A stretch of DNA of 64,000 nucleotides from contig NC_088357.1 of the NCBI RefSeq assembly GCF_036884655.1, positions 4,827,001 to 4,891,000 on the forward strand, given 5' to 3'. Positions 37,801 through 51,240 of the stretch are shown here, piece after piece. This DNA comes from Musa acuminata AAA Group. Taxonomy: Eukaryota; Streptophyta; Magnoliopsida; Zingiberales; Musaceae. Each line of letters starts with the position of its first letter. The first letter of the stretch is position 1. Under the pieces are notes generated by a model, which searched no databases, was not told the DNA's origin, and was given only the letters and a program-made list of their open reading frames with translations. The position numbers and the translations under genes are program-made.

Positions 37801-40616
37801 GGTTTGTCTGTGAACAGCAGCATTTGCATTTTTCAGAAATCTTCTTCTTTCAAGAGCTATTCTAGCCTGCTTAACAAAAAAATTATTACTAAAAGATAAA
37901 GCAAGCTCACTAAAGTAAATATAATCTGTTAACGATAACAAGAGTATACTTTTAATATTTTATATTACAAGAAAAATATATTCAACAACCCATGTATTCC
38001 AAATTGTTCATAGACAAAGAACAATGCAGTTAGAAAAAAATATATACACAAATTTTAGCTCAAATCTAAGGCTTGAGAGAAAGAACCAACGTAAATCTGA
38101 TTTTACATGTTTGTACTGAGTTTCACATTTTAATCTAACTCGATCTGAGAAATTAGTTAATATACCTGAAAATGTTTCTAACATCTATATTTGATACAAT
38201 CATTTAATGCATAAAAAAGTGTTCTGAATCCACATCAAACCATTGGATAAGGTTTAGATCAATTTGGTAGTTCTCCATGCCTACTGACAACTAGATTACA
38301 AATCCATCATCACATTTTAGGATAGAGAAGCAATGAAAAAAATATTAAAGATGATCAGAATACAAGATAAAAGGTCCAGTATGATTATTAACATGGAGAA
38401 CAAATAAAGGAATGCAAAGACAACTTGTGGAAAAAAAAATAGAAGAACAATAATCACAATCAAGCAGTTAAGTCAAACTGATATGGGACTTGAGAATGAG
38501 GAAGAATGGAAAAATAAAAGAAGTGATAGGTCGATGCAAAAGGCAAAGGTAACATTTTCATTTGTAATGTAACATCTTGCATCATCAAAAGGATCTTCAC
38601 TTGCTCATTTGATATTTATTAGAAATTGGGTATTGCTTTTCTAGTTTTCAATTCTATACTGAGAATTGTGACTGGCTGGAAAAGAAGATCCTGGCCGGAA
38701 ATTAATAGATGCAATACCCCAAGTCAAGAAAGGTACACTAAAAGTTTACAGAATTATCTAGTATCAAGCCAGTGAAAGAAAGAACCAATTCATGAGATTA
38801 CCTTAGTCACTGGAAGCAATGCAGCAGCGTGTTGATAGGAAGCATCTGTTAGAGCAGGAGGCAGAGGATTAGAAGCAACATCAGCAGCAAATGTTCGTTT
38901 GTGAACCTCTCGCAAGGCATGCACGGAAAGTTGCCACAGAAGCTCAACAAATCTGCATCCAGGAATCCAATAATGTTCCATGTCATAAAGGTTGCAACAG
39001 TGTAGCAAAAGAATCAAACAAAGGAAAGGAATGTTGTCTTCATGTCTTGTAAAAGGCATATTGTCTTCTATCAATACATTTAAAATATATCTATAAAGAT
39101 CCTTGCAGAACTTTGACATCACTCGGCTCTATCACAATAACATTTCCCCAAATCAATGAACAGTAACTATCATGTGTCTTGACGTCTTCTTTCATCATGT
39201 TTAGCATACAGCACCCTAAAATCCTACCACCAAACTCAGACCCCAACACCCTTAACAAATTTGGGAGTCTTTTCTGCTCTGGATCATTCCTAACCACATC
39301 AGGTGCAAAATATTATAGAGTGTGATCTGGATACATAAATTTTAGATTATTTGTTCCTTAGCACATGAGTACCAGGAAAGAAGAAAATTAACCACTAAAT
39401 TAACTTGATTTGGACTCGCTAAATTCAAGTATGAGTCTTTTTCAGAATTATCATCTGCATGGCTTTTCTTTTTCATTGAAGATACTTCTCAACAAACTGA
39501 ATGTTACCGATGATCGTAGGAACATGGTCTCCGGTTGATTTTTCATTCTGAAGCTACAGAGAAGAGAATCCTTTGTTTGGTGGTAATGAATATTAAACCC
39601 AATTATTTGGGTTGTCTACATTTTTCTTACCATTGAGCTCTATTGGGGAAAATATTGTTACTCAATCTCAATCTAAATCAAGCATTTTAAATTATTTCCA
39701 ATAAAGATTCAAAATATTTCTTTTTATCTCCTCACGCCATTAGTTCTAATATACTTAACCTGTCTATAGATCCCTTTTTGAGACACATGCCACAGAAAAT
39801 GGGTTTTGCCTCAATGAAACCTCAAGTGGAGCTATTCTCAATTCTTTACGAATATAAGGATATACATAAATATATTCATTCAGGCCTCTTCGATAACTAC
39901 ACATGTCAATTCTAACTAAGTTTGCCGTTCACCGCATAAAAGAAAAAATAACACAAATTGCAAATAGGGCCAATAACCTCAAACTAGAAGGAAAAAGGAA
40001 TCTGGATCCCATTCTTTCCATATGGGAAGCCAGATATCAAAGAATGGAGCATAAGAAGTTAACACTTGACAGAGAACATAGAAAATCCCTGTGCTGACCT
40101 CGGCCCACAACAAGTTGCAAGGGACGAAACCCTAGAATTACTCCGCGGCAGCACCCCTTGCGATTCTAGCTCACTAATAATCCCTTGCACGATCTGCAAA
40201 TCAGAAACCAGACATAATTATCCAGAATAATTTACATGAATAAGCAAGAAAAATTGACATGAAATCAGCGATGAAGACAAACCTTTCGGAAGTCACGAGA
40301 CTGGGCAGAGTCGAAGATAGGCCAAACTTTATCAAAATCCTACAAAGAAAAATCAGCATATCCCTATCAGCTTTGAGAAATTAGGGAAACCGTCCGACAA
40401 TCTGAATCAATTCGATCTCGTTGCCTTGGAGGATCCGCGGAGGGCGCAGAGTAAGAAGTAGAGGAGCTGCTCGCCCAACTTGGGATTGGAGTGGCGGAAA
40501 TGCCCCAGCCTGGGACCGCCGCCGAGAACGGCCGGATCGAGGCCGAGGAGGAGGCAGTTGGTATACATCGCGTTCTCGAGCTCCGCCTCCCTCTCTTTCT
40601 CTCGCTCCGTCGCCAT
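30831..40616 (-). CDS. AUG6: Augmin complex subunit 6 (HAUS6 homologue)
   Basis: Thirteen exons read leftward: 40616-40425, 40339-40283, 40193-40099, 38952-38802, 37866-37741, 37623-37467, 36392-36332, 36258-35988, 32958-32833, 32384-32238, 32122-31876, 31729-31271 and 30871-30831. Phases are consistent and give 709 aa. Augmin recruits gamma-tubulin complexes to existing microtubules for branching nucleation in spindles and phragmoplasts. The N-terminal HAUS6 domain (about 1-230) shows [80 protein letters not shown] and [20 protein letters not shown]. Later come [20 protein letters not shown] and the C-terminal [12 protein letters not shown] with [12 protein letters not shown], all as in plant AUG6. 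The first intron appears to use a GC donor (AAG|GCAACG). Intron 8 (35987-32959) carries repeat arrays. Confidence 0.93.
33700..34030. repeat. Tandem hairpin array in AUG6 intron 8
   Basis: At least four units of about 73-80 bp each contain GGGGAGAAGAAA close to its near-complement TTTCCTTCTCCCC, an A-run and a GATGTCGCTCGATTTCTGCC-like stretch. The hairpin cores begin near 33762, 33836, 33916 and 33989. The units keep an open frame by chance, but the predicted peptide is low complexity and changes frame between units. A related inverted module lies at 34754-34806. Confidence 0.8.
34190..34223. repeat. TTC microsatellite
   Basis: About ten TTC units lie between the hairpin array and the CCGCCCGGTA-rich block in AUG6 intron 8. 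Confidence 0.9.
34312..34396. repeat. CCGCCCGGTA-rich repeat end, copy 1
   Basis: The block reads ACCGCCCGGTAACGAGCAGT, then a palindromic TCGGTCTACTGACGGACCGA, then GTACCGCCCGGTAC and GGTATTATTTGAAAT. It matches the block at 34875-34960 with scattered differences. It looks like the terminal region of a dispersed transposon whose other end I could not define. Confidence 0.6.
34716..34960. repeat. CCGCCCGGTA-rich repeat with TA microsatellite, copy 2
   Basis: This 245-bp block starts TATATACCGAGCGGTATAT, contains a TCGCC-TTCTCCCC module related to the array at 33700, then a TA/TG microsatellite at 34811-34876, and ends ACCGCCCGGTAGCGAGCGGT to CGAGCGGTATCATTCGAAAT. It is probably a second, shorter member of the family at 34312-34396. 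Confidence 0.6.
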
Positions 40617-41207
40617 CTCTCCGCCCCCTCTTCGATTCGATCTTTCTCTCTCCTCCCTCTCCGCCTCGATCGTTCAATAGATCTCCATGGACGGGCCTCT
40701 CGTTTCTGTCTCCGCCTTCGTTTCTTTATTTCGAAGGTTTTGGGGCTGGCCAAGACGGAAAGGGCCCACCATCAACGGAGGCCGCCGATTGGTCCGTTTG
40801 AAATTCTCGGGGGGTGCGGACACCACCTGTGGTGTAGTTACCGGCGTGTGGAGTTCGTTAGGGATTCCAGGCAACCAAGAACGACTCCCTCGCGCCGGAT
40901 ATGATCAACGGGATCAGTGGGTGAGATCGACGGTGAAGAAGCGTTTGGTGTCGTGATCGGGTGTTCGTGTTTGAGTGTCGAAACCATTACTTCGAAACGC
41001 TTGTACCGTCTTACTCATCTTCGTACCCGTCCGGTCGAGATGGCCCCACTGATGAATCGCGACAGGCGAACCGCCCCGTTCCGATGCTTGTCTTGGTTGT
41101 TTGAATTTGAAACGACGTTGGTAGACGTGGATGCAACGCACCGTGTACGTCCGATGTCGGGTCAAATTCAACGTACCAGTTTTTTGACAATTATATTTCA
41201 TTTCTCA

Positions 41208-41209
<2 letters not shown>

Positions 41210-41255
<46 letters not shown>
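41210..41255. repeat. AT microsatellite
   Basis: About 22 AT units lie upstream of AUG6. Confidence 0.95.
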
Positions 41256-41257
<2 letters not shown>

Positions 41258-42650
41258 TAATATATTTAAAAAAATTCGTATTGATAACGTCATATTAAGA
41301 AATTAATTTTTTGATTATTTCTTTATAAATATATCATATATATTCTTAATTTATATTAATTTCAATAACATCTTTTTATTCCCTGGTTACAATTTATTTT
41401 TTTTTCTTTTGCTTATTCCTCTTCTCCTTTTTCTAATCGCTGAAGGTGAGATAAAATGACTGAGAAAAACAGATGATAAAAAGGAAAAATATGATAAATA
41501 ATTTTTTGATGTTTATTATAATAATTTAATATTTTAGAATTATGTACATTATATAATAATAGTCTAAAAATATCATATTCTCAATTGTATTAACTCAGGA
41601 GATATCATTTTTCATATACTTATAAATTGTCTAGCATAATGCACGGGCAGAGAGCATGCGATGATGGTAAGAAAGGAAAAAAAATGATAAAAACAAAATT
41701 AAAGAGTCTGTGAATAATAAAATATTATTTTTTATTAATTTTTAAGAAATCATAAATAGTAAAAAGGGACTTTAAATGGTAAGCTTGTTATCTCTCCTAC
41801 CATCCCTCGCCTCCTCCTCTTTCGCCTCCTTCTCATGGTTTATCTAATTAGTTATTACACTCAAATTATACTCATTCACAAAAGAAATAAAAAATATATT
41901 ATATTATATATTATATTTATTTTTAAAATTTTAATTTTTTAAATATATATATATATATATATCAATTTTAATATAAAATCGTCCTAACTTATCCAAAAAA
42001 ATGTTACACTTGATTTATACTTTATTCACATAATAAAATAAAAATATATTATTTATATATATAATTATCCTTGGTCTATGAATTGTGTCCTACTAGTTCT
42101 AGAAAAAGTTTAGATTGATTTAGTAAAATTTAACTCGAGTTATACTCAATGATAATTATTTTTAAAAAATAATTTCTTAAATGAACATTGATACTGCCCA
42201 TGTTTACGGGCTAATACTTCATTTAAAATTTTAATTATTTTTAATTTTATAAAAAAAATAAAAAAATGATGCTAAATATCTTATAATAATATGAAAATAA
42301 TTTTAGAGAAGTTTGGATTAATTTGTTGTAAATTAACTGAGTGAATCTCACCCTAATAGTTCTAAAGAAGTTTAGATAGATTTGATGAAATTTCTAGTTA
42401 CACTCAATCACCAAAAATATCATATTTAAAAATTTATTCATCATAAAATCATAAGAAATTAAAAAAAATCTTATAATCATATACTAGTAATTTTGGATAA
42501 GTTTGAATTGATTTGTTGAAATTATTTTGGTTATACCTAGTTGAACTCGAGTTATACTCGTTTACATGTTAGCAAAATTCAACATGATCTATTAAGTTTT
42601 GACCCTAACAATCCTTTGATTATATTGAATCAGCCTTTGAATCCATTTTT

Positions 42651-42925
42651 TCGAAAGTGGATGTAAGTCATTTGATTGAACCACTATACATCATGGTGTT
42701 TCTTGAATGTGTGAGTGTTTAATTTTCTGAACCATTTCTCTACTTAGCTGCGAATCGTTCGGTTTTCATCTTCCTATTATTGACTATCTTTACTCGAGCT
42801 ATTTTAGCTAAGTCATCATTCGTCGAATCGAAATATCTATACATTTACGAAATCGATTTCAAACTTAAGAGTTTTAATCCGCTGCACTAATTCACCCCCC
42901 TCTTAGTGTTGCTCCGATCCTAACA
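42651..42925 (+). mobile_element. 3' fragment of a SIRE-like Copia LTR
   Basis: The block aligns by eye with the last 250 bp of the LTR at 21255-22778. It shares AGTGGATGTAAGTCAT, CTTGAATGTGTGAGTGTTTA, TTTTAATCCGCTGCACTAAT and the GCTCCGATCCTAACA end. It has many substitutions, so it is older. Direct repeats of about 34 bp flank it at 42611 and 42926. Confidence 0.8.
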
Positions 42926-43750
42926 ATCCTTTGATCGTATTGAATCAGCCCTTAAATCTATGTCTCCAGATAATCCGATTCAATGGTATTATTGAGACTT
43001 TTTAGAAAAGAGACATCCCTTTATAAAAATTAAACATGAGGCATCGTTTGCTAAAAGTTTAATACTAAAATTTTTTCTAATAAATTAGTATATATATATA
43101 TATATATATATATATACCCAAGAAGTTCCCTTTTGAACGAGGCACTAATTTCTTAAAAGGGAAAATTTATGAAAAAAATAAAACATAAAAAAAGAGAACA
43201 CCATAAAACGAAAAGAAAAAAAAAGCAAAAATCAAACATCTATATTCCTCATGATCAGTGATTGTACTTAAAACTTTAAAATTAACGCATATATATTTAT
43301 GTAAAATATAAATACATCATGATTAATTTCCTATATATAACTATTATTTGATAATAAATTAAAATTTTAAAATGACATTAGTATAATTTAAAATATTATA
43401 ATCAGAACCTTAGAAGTATATAGGTATTTATTATTATTATTTCTTTGCTACTCGAACAGAACACGTTATTTTTGGACTTGAAAAACGATGGATATGTAAA
43501 CATGAAGAAGAATGGACGAACGAAAGTATAGAACAAGAGCCAGACGTCACCCATCGATATACCCATCAAATAACTTACTGCGGGGTCCACTGCTATCCCG
43601 AGGTACGTGAGACGGCAACAAAAGCCTGGTACAGGAAAGAATTTTTTCTTTTGTTGGAGCACTTCCGCACCCATTCCACCTCGATCAAAATATACTGGAT
43701 GGTCTCTTTCCCTTTCTTTTCTCCCGCTCCGATTGGGAATTAAGATCTCC

Positions 43751-46700
43751 ATGGACGCAGAAGAACCAAAGGTATTCTTTCCCTCCCGTCTCTTTCACCT
43801 ATCTCGGTTCGAGTCTCCATCTATTGTCACTCGTGCTTGTCGTGTGTGCGATGCCTTTACCCCGCGCATCAGTCCTAGGGTTTTCTGTTGCTGGGAATGA
43901 TGCGGACGATTGCTTCAGTTGTCACGATATCTATGGGGATTTTCTCAGTAAACTCACGAAGTTAAGCGATCGATTATATTAAAGAAAGCATGGATGAGCT
44001 GATACTTGAGTAATTTGCATTCGTTGTATGTAACTAGTACGAGGATGAGTCTTGATCTGCATTGCGTATAACAGTTTATAGGTGTAGATAACTAACGTGA
44101 CAAGAGATGTTTGTGTTTGTGCTTTATCTAACCAGAGAAGGCGTTGCCGAGCCTTCTCTGTGTAGTTAAGGTGGTGGAACTGACTTTTGGGAGTTGGATT
44201 TTGTTTTCCTCCTTGGATTTACGTCAAAAGAATTTTCCGTGTTATGGATTAATATCTGATATGTTGACATGTTGGTGTGACTGTATATGGCTCCAATCTT
44301 ATTTAATCCACACAATTCGTGTCAAATGTTTTCAGGCTAAGCTCTTAGCTGTGCAGAAGGAACTTGGTCATGAAATTCGTGTTTTCACTAACACAACAGC
44401 CTCTGAAAAACCGGACGATGTTTCTGCTTCGGCTACAGGTTTTTATCTTTGAATTATATCATATACTACCATCCTCTTTGTTCCTGTTTATTCTTTTTTC
44501 ACATGTTGTTATATTCTAATATGGAAAGAACCTAGTAGAGGTTCTTGTTCATGATTGATATACTTAAAATTTTCCCATATGTAATACTTTTATTTGGCTT
44601 AAGGTTAGCCAGGCTATCCAGAGTTGTGTTTTTTCTCTTCACATGATTAATTAACTGCTTATGCTATGTGCAGAGGAGCCAGATGACTTTTATGATTTTA
44701 CACCTGAGGATTATTATCAAATAATGTCTGAAAAAATTGGAGGTAATATTGACAATGTTAGATTAAATGATTTGCATTTGGAACTGAGTTCTGTGTGGTG
44801 GTAGTTATATTTTGAGGTTTTAGTTCTCACTATCCATGGAAAACGATGCATTATTATGTTGTCCAAGCCCCTTACACCATGACCTGGAACATTTCAAGTA
44901 AAGTTCAGCTGAGCACTCTTCATTCCATGGAAAACATTTCAAGTATTATACTATATAATACTTTTGAACTTTTTTTTTAATATTGTTATACTGAAATCCT
45001 GAACAGCACAATCACAAGTTCTCAAGACCCGTAAAATACGGGAGGCGGAAGCAGCAGTCCGTAGAGCAAGAATAACCAAGGTACATAATCTAACTGGATT
45101 TGTCCTCCGTTCAAGATTCTTACTTAGATGACATGGGATTCAGCTTATCTTTCTCCTTTGCTACTTTAATTAAAGATGCTTGGCCATTTGTCTCTATGAG
45201 TGAATGGGGGAAGGAGGGAGGGAGGATTTTATGTTGCTAGTAATTAATTCCCTTTTTTAATCTTTTGTAATGATCATTTTGTCATCATTTAGATTCTCTC
45301 CCATTCTTGTTTTTGTATATTGTTTTGTGTTGGGGGGAGAGAGAGAGAGAGTCAAGTATATTGTTTTTGTTTCTTCCGCTGACATGGAATAGAAATTCAG
45401 TCAAGTTCCTTTGGAGTTGAAGTTGACATCAATTGGAAGAGGAGCTAAGAAGCTATTGTTGAGTTAATACATGAATCCTGTAATGGAGAGTAAATGTCTA
45501 GTTCTAATCTATATACAGACTGTGTGGCTGGCTAGATTGTTTGGCTGGAGGAGTCTTGAATGGGCTCATATTCCACCTAAATCGTGGCTAGGAAGGAATA
45601 GCAAAAAATTATGCAATTATCTTAGCTAAATTAATTGTTTAGTGATAGATAAAATCTTAAGGTCCCTGACTGGTTTGATCGGAAACTTTTCCTATGAAAG
45701 AGGAGATGACATGCTAGTTAATTTCTCTGAAATAAAAATGACATGTGCAACCTCTGTCCCTCTTACTGTCTCCTTTGTCAGTTTTTTGATATTTCTGTTT
45801 TCTTTCTTGGTGCGCATCTCCTTCTCCTCTCTCTCTCTCTCTCTATTGCTCTAGCAGTCCGGCTACTGTTTCCTTTTTAAAAGCAATATCAATTTAAGTG
45901 CTTATTTTTTATGGTATTTGTAGTTTTTCTGAAGGAGTTATAGCATGAGTTAACAAATTAAATAAAATGCTAAAACAAGAGAGGAGTCAATATAGCGTAT
46001 TTTTGCAAGAGTTTTTAAGAAGCAGGTCTCATTGGTTGTGTACTAGCCCTTTCCCCCTGTTAGTATCTACTGTTGTGTTCCTTTCTTTGGAACATGGTCT
46101 CTGATTTCCGATTTCTATTTATTTTTTCTTCTCTAAATTTTCATGCAGGCTGTTATCAGGGTTCGCTTCCCTGATAACTATGTTCTAGAGGTAAAGTTTC
46201 AACCAGCAGAGAAAATTCAAAGTCTGATGGATCTTTTAACAAAAGTAGTTGCTCGACCGGATCTGCCATTTTATATATGTAAGTAATGAGCCTGTAACTG
46301 TATCTTTAAAAGCACAACATAGCATCAGTAAAATGTAATCCACAGATAGTTATATCAACAAAATTATCTTCTGTGGTAGTTTGCTGTAATTTGTCTAAAT
46401 GCAAGTATTCCAAGTGGCTAATCTTAAAAGACATTAGATTTTTAAAGTAAAACATTTGATTATATACTCTAGTGAGGTAATTGACAAATGTGCATGGATA
46501 TGATATGTCAAAGTTTGTGCCATTGATCTTATTCAAGGTTGTAAGATAGCCTGTTTGAACCTTAGTATATCCTCTACATACATCACTAGGCATTCTTGCA
46601 TGTTTGATGGTTGACCACTTGTATAAGCATCATTCTTTTGGTCTCTTGTTCTCTGACCATTCCTATTGACTTCAGCATCAGATGTTGCTTGGGGCTTTCC

Positions 46701-49248
46701 TACTACCTGTTTGACAACTTTCCTGTTTTCTCATAGTGATGTGAGTGCCTGTCTAACAACATTCCCTGAATTTTATCCACATGGATGTTGGTCTTGTGTT
46801 AGTGTCTGCTACATATGTTGTGGTGCATAATGCGGTCATAAGTTAGAGGCATGCCATAGAGGATTGTACTCCATATATTGATTGTGAGTAAATGTGTTCC
46901 AATCCAACCATTGCATGGTAATTCCTGACAAGCATATAAGGTTGGATAAAACATTAGATGCGATACTTGATATTCTAAATAATATGCTCTAAAGCTGTTA
47001 CCTCCAGCTTCTTCAACACAAAAAAAATGTTGCTTTATCCTCTTTTTAATATTAGTTGAAATTATCTTCAGTTGTATAAGCTAAGACTAAGACATATCAA
47101 GGTGATACTAGACAAAACACGAGAATTTTGAAAATGTTGTATAATTACAATGCACATAATTCCCCATCATGAAAGTGTGCCTGTTTTTGTCCTTCTTTTA
47201 TCTTTCATAATCTTCAGAAACATCTTCCATTCTACAGTTGAAAACTCTTCTCTATATGCAAAATTCTTTGACTTGATTATTTGCTTTTATTCTTGACTTT
47301 GGTCATGTTTTTCAGTATACATGCATTTCCTTTTTAAATCAGATTGCTTTATCTGATGATTTGCAAGGTTGAAATATGTCATCTTGTATCTATGTTGGGC
47401 TTGCATACCATGTGGATACATGGTGAATTCAATTTTTGGCCAGTGCCTGTGGCACAAAAGGAGCATGCCAATTGCTATCACCTGGTACATATAATGCCAA
47501 AGGGGTACTAGCATGTGTCTGTTCCATGAAATATTATTTTTTGTCTGTAAATATTCTTCTAAGGCTGTTTAGTTGGCACAAGCATGGTTTTTGCTAAACT
47601 GAATACTTGATTTCCCTAAAAAATAAGTTGCTATATGTATGATAATAATACATTTGTGGCCTAAATAATAACATGAACTTTAAAATTAATTAATACACCC
47701 TTCAGACAGCTGTGGTAATCATTTTCTTTAATTGGGAGTTCTATCCCCATCATCCAATTTTTTTCTTTAAGTTATCTATGATTTCCTCTATGGAAAATGA
47801 GGTATATATCATGCATTTTGTTATCATTCTTAGAAATGTTACCATTTAATTTTTCGTAAAGGTGGTGTAAAATAAGAGTTTTTATTTGTAACATTAAGAG
47901 GCTAATGAAACTAATGTCATGCATGTGAATAATTCTCTAACAAATTTTGTTTCAGATACCACTCCTCCAAAGGAGCGAATCAAAGACACATCAAAGGACT
48001 TCTACTCGGCTGGTTTTGCTCCTGGGGCTATCGTTTACTTTTCTTATGATTGGCCAAAAGGTTTATTTACTTAAATTATATGCTAGGTTGATTTGGTGAT
48101 TCATCAATTATTGCAATATTTTGAGAAGAGAGCTACTAACTGGTAGTTGTTTTACTATGTACAATCCAATGGTTGAATAAAACTACGATATGTTTCTTGA
48201 TAGTGGCACTGCCTGGTGACTTTCTGTGTGTTACACAGTGTGCTTTTTCTGTCTACAAAATCTAAATAGTTACTGCTGAATTTATCTCTTCTGCCATTTG
48301 GATGAGACCTTTTCTCAATTTGTTTATTGCTACTCATAATATAAAATCTAAAGTGTTGCACATTTGTTTCTGAAAAGATGCACTCAAAACTTCATATCAG
48401 AATAAACTGAACCTTTTGAAATATATAGTCATTGTCTTTGGGTTTTTGTTTTGTAAATTAACTGTTATGTTTCTAAAAAGACAATTTTAAGATGGGCCTG
48501 CAACAGAGAAGTTGTATGATTGTAAGAAATTAGCCTATTTAATGAGTACTCAAATAATTTGTCTTGGTTGTACAAGAATTTCTTACATAACTGGAACTCC
48601 GAAGTGCTGATTTATTTTCTAAAATTTTTCAGGTTAAATTGCAAATCTCATTGTTATGTTAACTATCTGTCTTATTTGACATTATTGTCCACATTGAATT
48701 TCATAATTTCACTAGGTTGATAATGAACCACAAATTCATATACTAAAGAAATTTGTTGCTTGGGACATTCCTTTATGATCTCCTTTTTACTACGTTATTA
48801 AGTACGCCACCATGACTTCTGTTACTGGCACAGAATTATAGGAAAGAAAATTTCCACTTTTTCCTAGTTGCCTGTATAGAACATGCTTGACATATTTAAA
48901 TTTAAATTTTCTAGTGCACTAATGTAGTTCAACGATCTGCAAAGCCTGTTTCTGTGAAACTTTTACGATGTGTTTTGATATTATGGTGTGGCTTGTTGAT
49001 GTTAAGAAGTAGTATCTTGGATTTTGGTTGCAGATTCAGTGTATGATAATGCAGTTGCAAAGGAGGGGCCATATCTTCGTGATGATATTCTATCCTTGAA
49101 TGGATTGGATTTGAGTGCCGAACAAGTGGAGGATCCTGTTCATCCTGAACAAGAGCCAAAACCAAAACCGCCCGAGGTTGCATCTCCTCTTCCTGATCCT
49201 AAGCCAGCTGCAAAGAAGCCAACCAAGCCTAAATGGCTTAAACTGTGA
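43751..49248 (+). CDS. PUX1: Plant UBX domain-containing protein 1
   Basis: Seven exons: 43751-43771, 44336-44438, 44674-44742, 45007-45080, 46149-46278, 47956-48060 and 49034-49248. Phases agree and give 238 aa, close to the roughly 250 of Arabidopsis PUX1. PUX1 binds the AAA ATPase CDC48 and takes its hexamer apart, tuning growth. The N-terminus has KELGHEIRVF and the acidic DDFYDFTPEDYYQIM motif. KTRKIREAEAAVRRARITK leads into the UBX fold at about 90-166: VIRVRFPDNYVLEVKFQP, EKIQSLMDLLTKVV, PDLPFYIYTTPPKERI, DFYSAGFAPGAIVYFSYD. The tail is proline- and lysine-rich and ends KPTKPKWLKL, as in the family. Exon 1 codes only seven residues (MDAEEPK), so the start rests on the ATG after a GC-rich leader and on phase; an upstream start is possible. 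Confidence 0.93.
45336..45352. repeat. GA microsatellite in PUX1 intron 4
   Basis: This is a short GA run after a G-tract. A CT run occurs at about 45828-45844 in the same intron. Confidence 0.8.
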
Positions 49249-51240
49249 AATGTCTCTATAGGTAATTTTCTGCCTTCATTTTCTTGTTTGTTAAACAAAC
49301 CAAAATCTGCACCAATGAGACTTCAGATGTTGTGATTTCTCTTCAAGAAAAAGATCCATTATTGAAATTTGCACGTATTGAATTCTATGGCTCCAGTATT
49401 TTTTTTGGTTCTCTTGTTTGTTCATTTGCATTCTGATGGCTTTCTTTCCGATGGCAAAATTATAACTACAATTGTCAACTAGGTGCTGGCAAAATTTTCT
49501 TGTGATATTAGGTACTGGCGGCATGAAAACTCCAGGGCGCTTTGTCATGGATTCCCATCTAAGCCTAGCACTTTGGTTCTTTACCGTCAACAATCAGAGG
49601 TGGGGAGTAACTTGTAAAGATGATCTTGCACTTTGATAAATCAGTATCTTGTACATTGTTCAAATATAACTACTAACTGTTTCTGGTGAAAATGCTTCTC
49701 TTTGGTTCACAGTTCCCTTCCTTTATGGGAAACTCTTCTTATCAAAGCTTTTGCAGGAAAAGCTAATCTTTCAAGAAATGCCCCACTATAAGCGAAAACA
49801 GCAAAGGTAAGACCCACGCTCCCCACTGGTATCACTTTTATGTGATTTCTTATTTGCAATGGCAGATGAGACTGTGTGGTGATCAAGATTTAAAGTCGTT
49901 GCTTTAGGGTTGAGTTTAATTAAGGGTTTGTCATAGGTGGTTCGGTGGTCAAAAGAACAATAGTAGGTGCAGTCCATAATTCTATATATTATTTTTAGCC
50001 GACAAGTTAATTTTATTAAAAAATCATAATATTTACACAAATAAAACCTTCGAGTGAGGTTGACATGATCTCATTTGTGAGCGGCATATGCCGTGGAATC
50101 TACAGACATCGGTGGTACATGTGATAAGACTCGATAACTCGGTCGAGCGAGAGTTTGGTGGAGTTCGAGTTGGTACCCATATACTTAGTATATTTTATTT
50201 TATTTATTTAACCGTTTCAATTATAATTTGAAATAAATCTGAATCCAATTTGAAATCGAACATGAAACCAACGGGATCTGAAAACACTCGACCTGCCCTA
50301 ATTACCATCCATAATAAATAAGAAATATATATTTTTTTAACCAACATGATAAACAAGAATAAGAAGGCCCCAAAATTGTGGAAGCCAGCCTGTGGAAGCG
50401 GAGAAGTTTGCAATATCTACGTAGCCAACTTGTATTTTGCTAGCATATCCCACTGAAATGTTGATTCCTTCAAACTTTCAAGTTTGTATGCATACTGAGC
50501 CAGAACGGTGTTGGGGAAGGCAGCCAATGGTGAAAACGAAAACGGTGGTCTGAAGTTGCAGCACGGAAATTGATGACTACGGCCTCATTCCATTGATCGG
50601 AGACGTGCTGCCATTATTTGCACTATTGCTTGTTCTTTCTTGTGCTTGTTGTGAACATGGGGCACCTCCTATTTATCTGAACAATACAGGCGTTGGTAAC
50701 GGTTAGTGTTTCCTCTCCCAATTAACGATCCAAAGCAACACAATAATTAATAAAACCCAGAGGAGTAAGCGAAGTGGCTGTACTTCAAAGAGCTACGTCT
50801 CGTTTGTACTCTCTTGATGGACGAAATCCAACGATCCATGCGCTGCCAACTCATCGCGTAAAACTCCCCGTAATATTTTCTGCATTTTTTTTCTCCTCCT
50901 TTTCTTTTCAACATATCGCGCCGCTACTTCGAAACCGGCGGTTGGATGGGGGGAGAGAGAGAGACGGCGACCGAAGAGGGAGAGCTTACCTGCGAGCATA
51001 AAAAGGAGAGAGATCCCCAATGCCTCCGTCGCCATCAGCAAGATCGCTCGCCGCTTGATAGTTACGGTTTCGCTCTCTGCTCTCTGCTCTCTTTCTTCCA
51101 GCGATTTCTACTGCTAATTCTTGTTCTTTCTTTGTATGCCATGGACTTGGTCTTGTCCGAAATTATCGAATCTATTCCTTCTCTCCTCCTATCGTATTCT
51201 CGGCCTTAGTCGATCGCATAGGTTGGAGAAGTAGACGGGC
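49249..51240. other. PUX1 3' flank and G6PD promoter and leader
   Basis: AT-rich DNA after the PUX1 stop probably holds its 3' UTR. From about 50760 to 51240 the sequence is GC-richer and pyrimidine-rich and is likely the G6PD promoter and first, non-coding exon. No coding segment is recognised. Confidence 0.55.

Larger units (their letters stand above)
40617..43750. other. Divergent spacer between AUG6 and PUX1
   Basis: AUG6 and PUX1 are transcribed away from each other. DNA from 40617 to about 41150 is GC-rich and should hold the AUG6 leader and promoter. It then turns strongly AT-rich up to about 43500, with an AT microsatellite, further TA tracts near 41945 and 43091, and a Copia LTR fragment. 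The last 200 bp before 43751 are GC-richer and probably form the PUX1 promoter and leader. No gene is recognised. Confidence 0.6.

Noticed and set aside
40421..40904. Overlapping plus-strand frames of 126-137 codons
   Set aside because: They lie opposite AUG6 exon 1 and its GC-rich leader, and show Ser/Pro/Arg-rich composition without homology.
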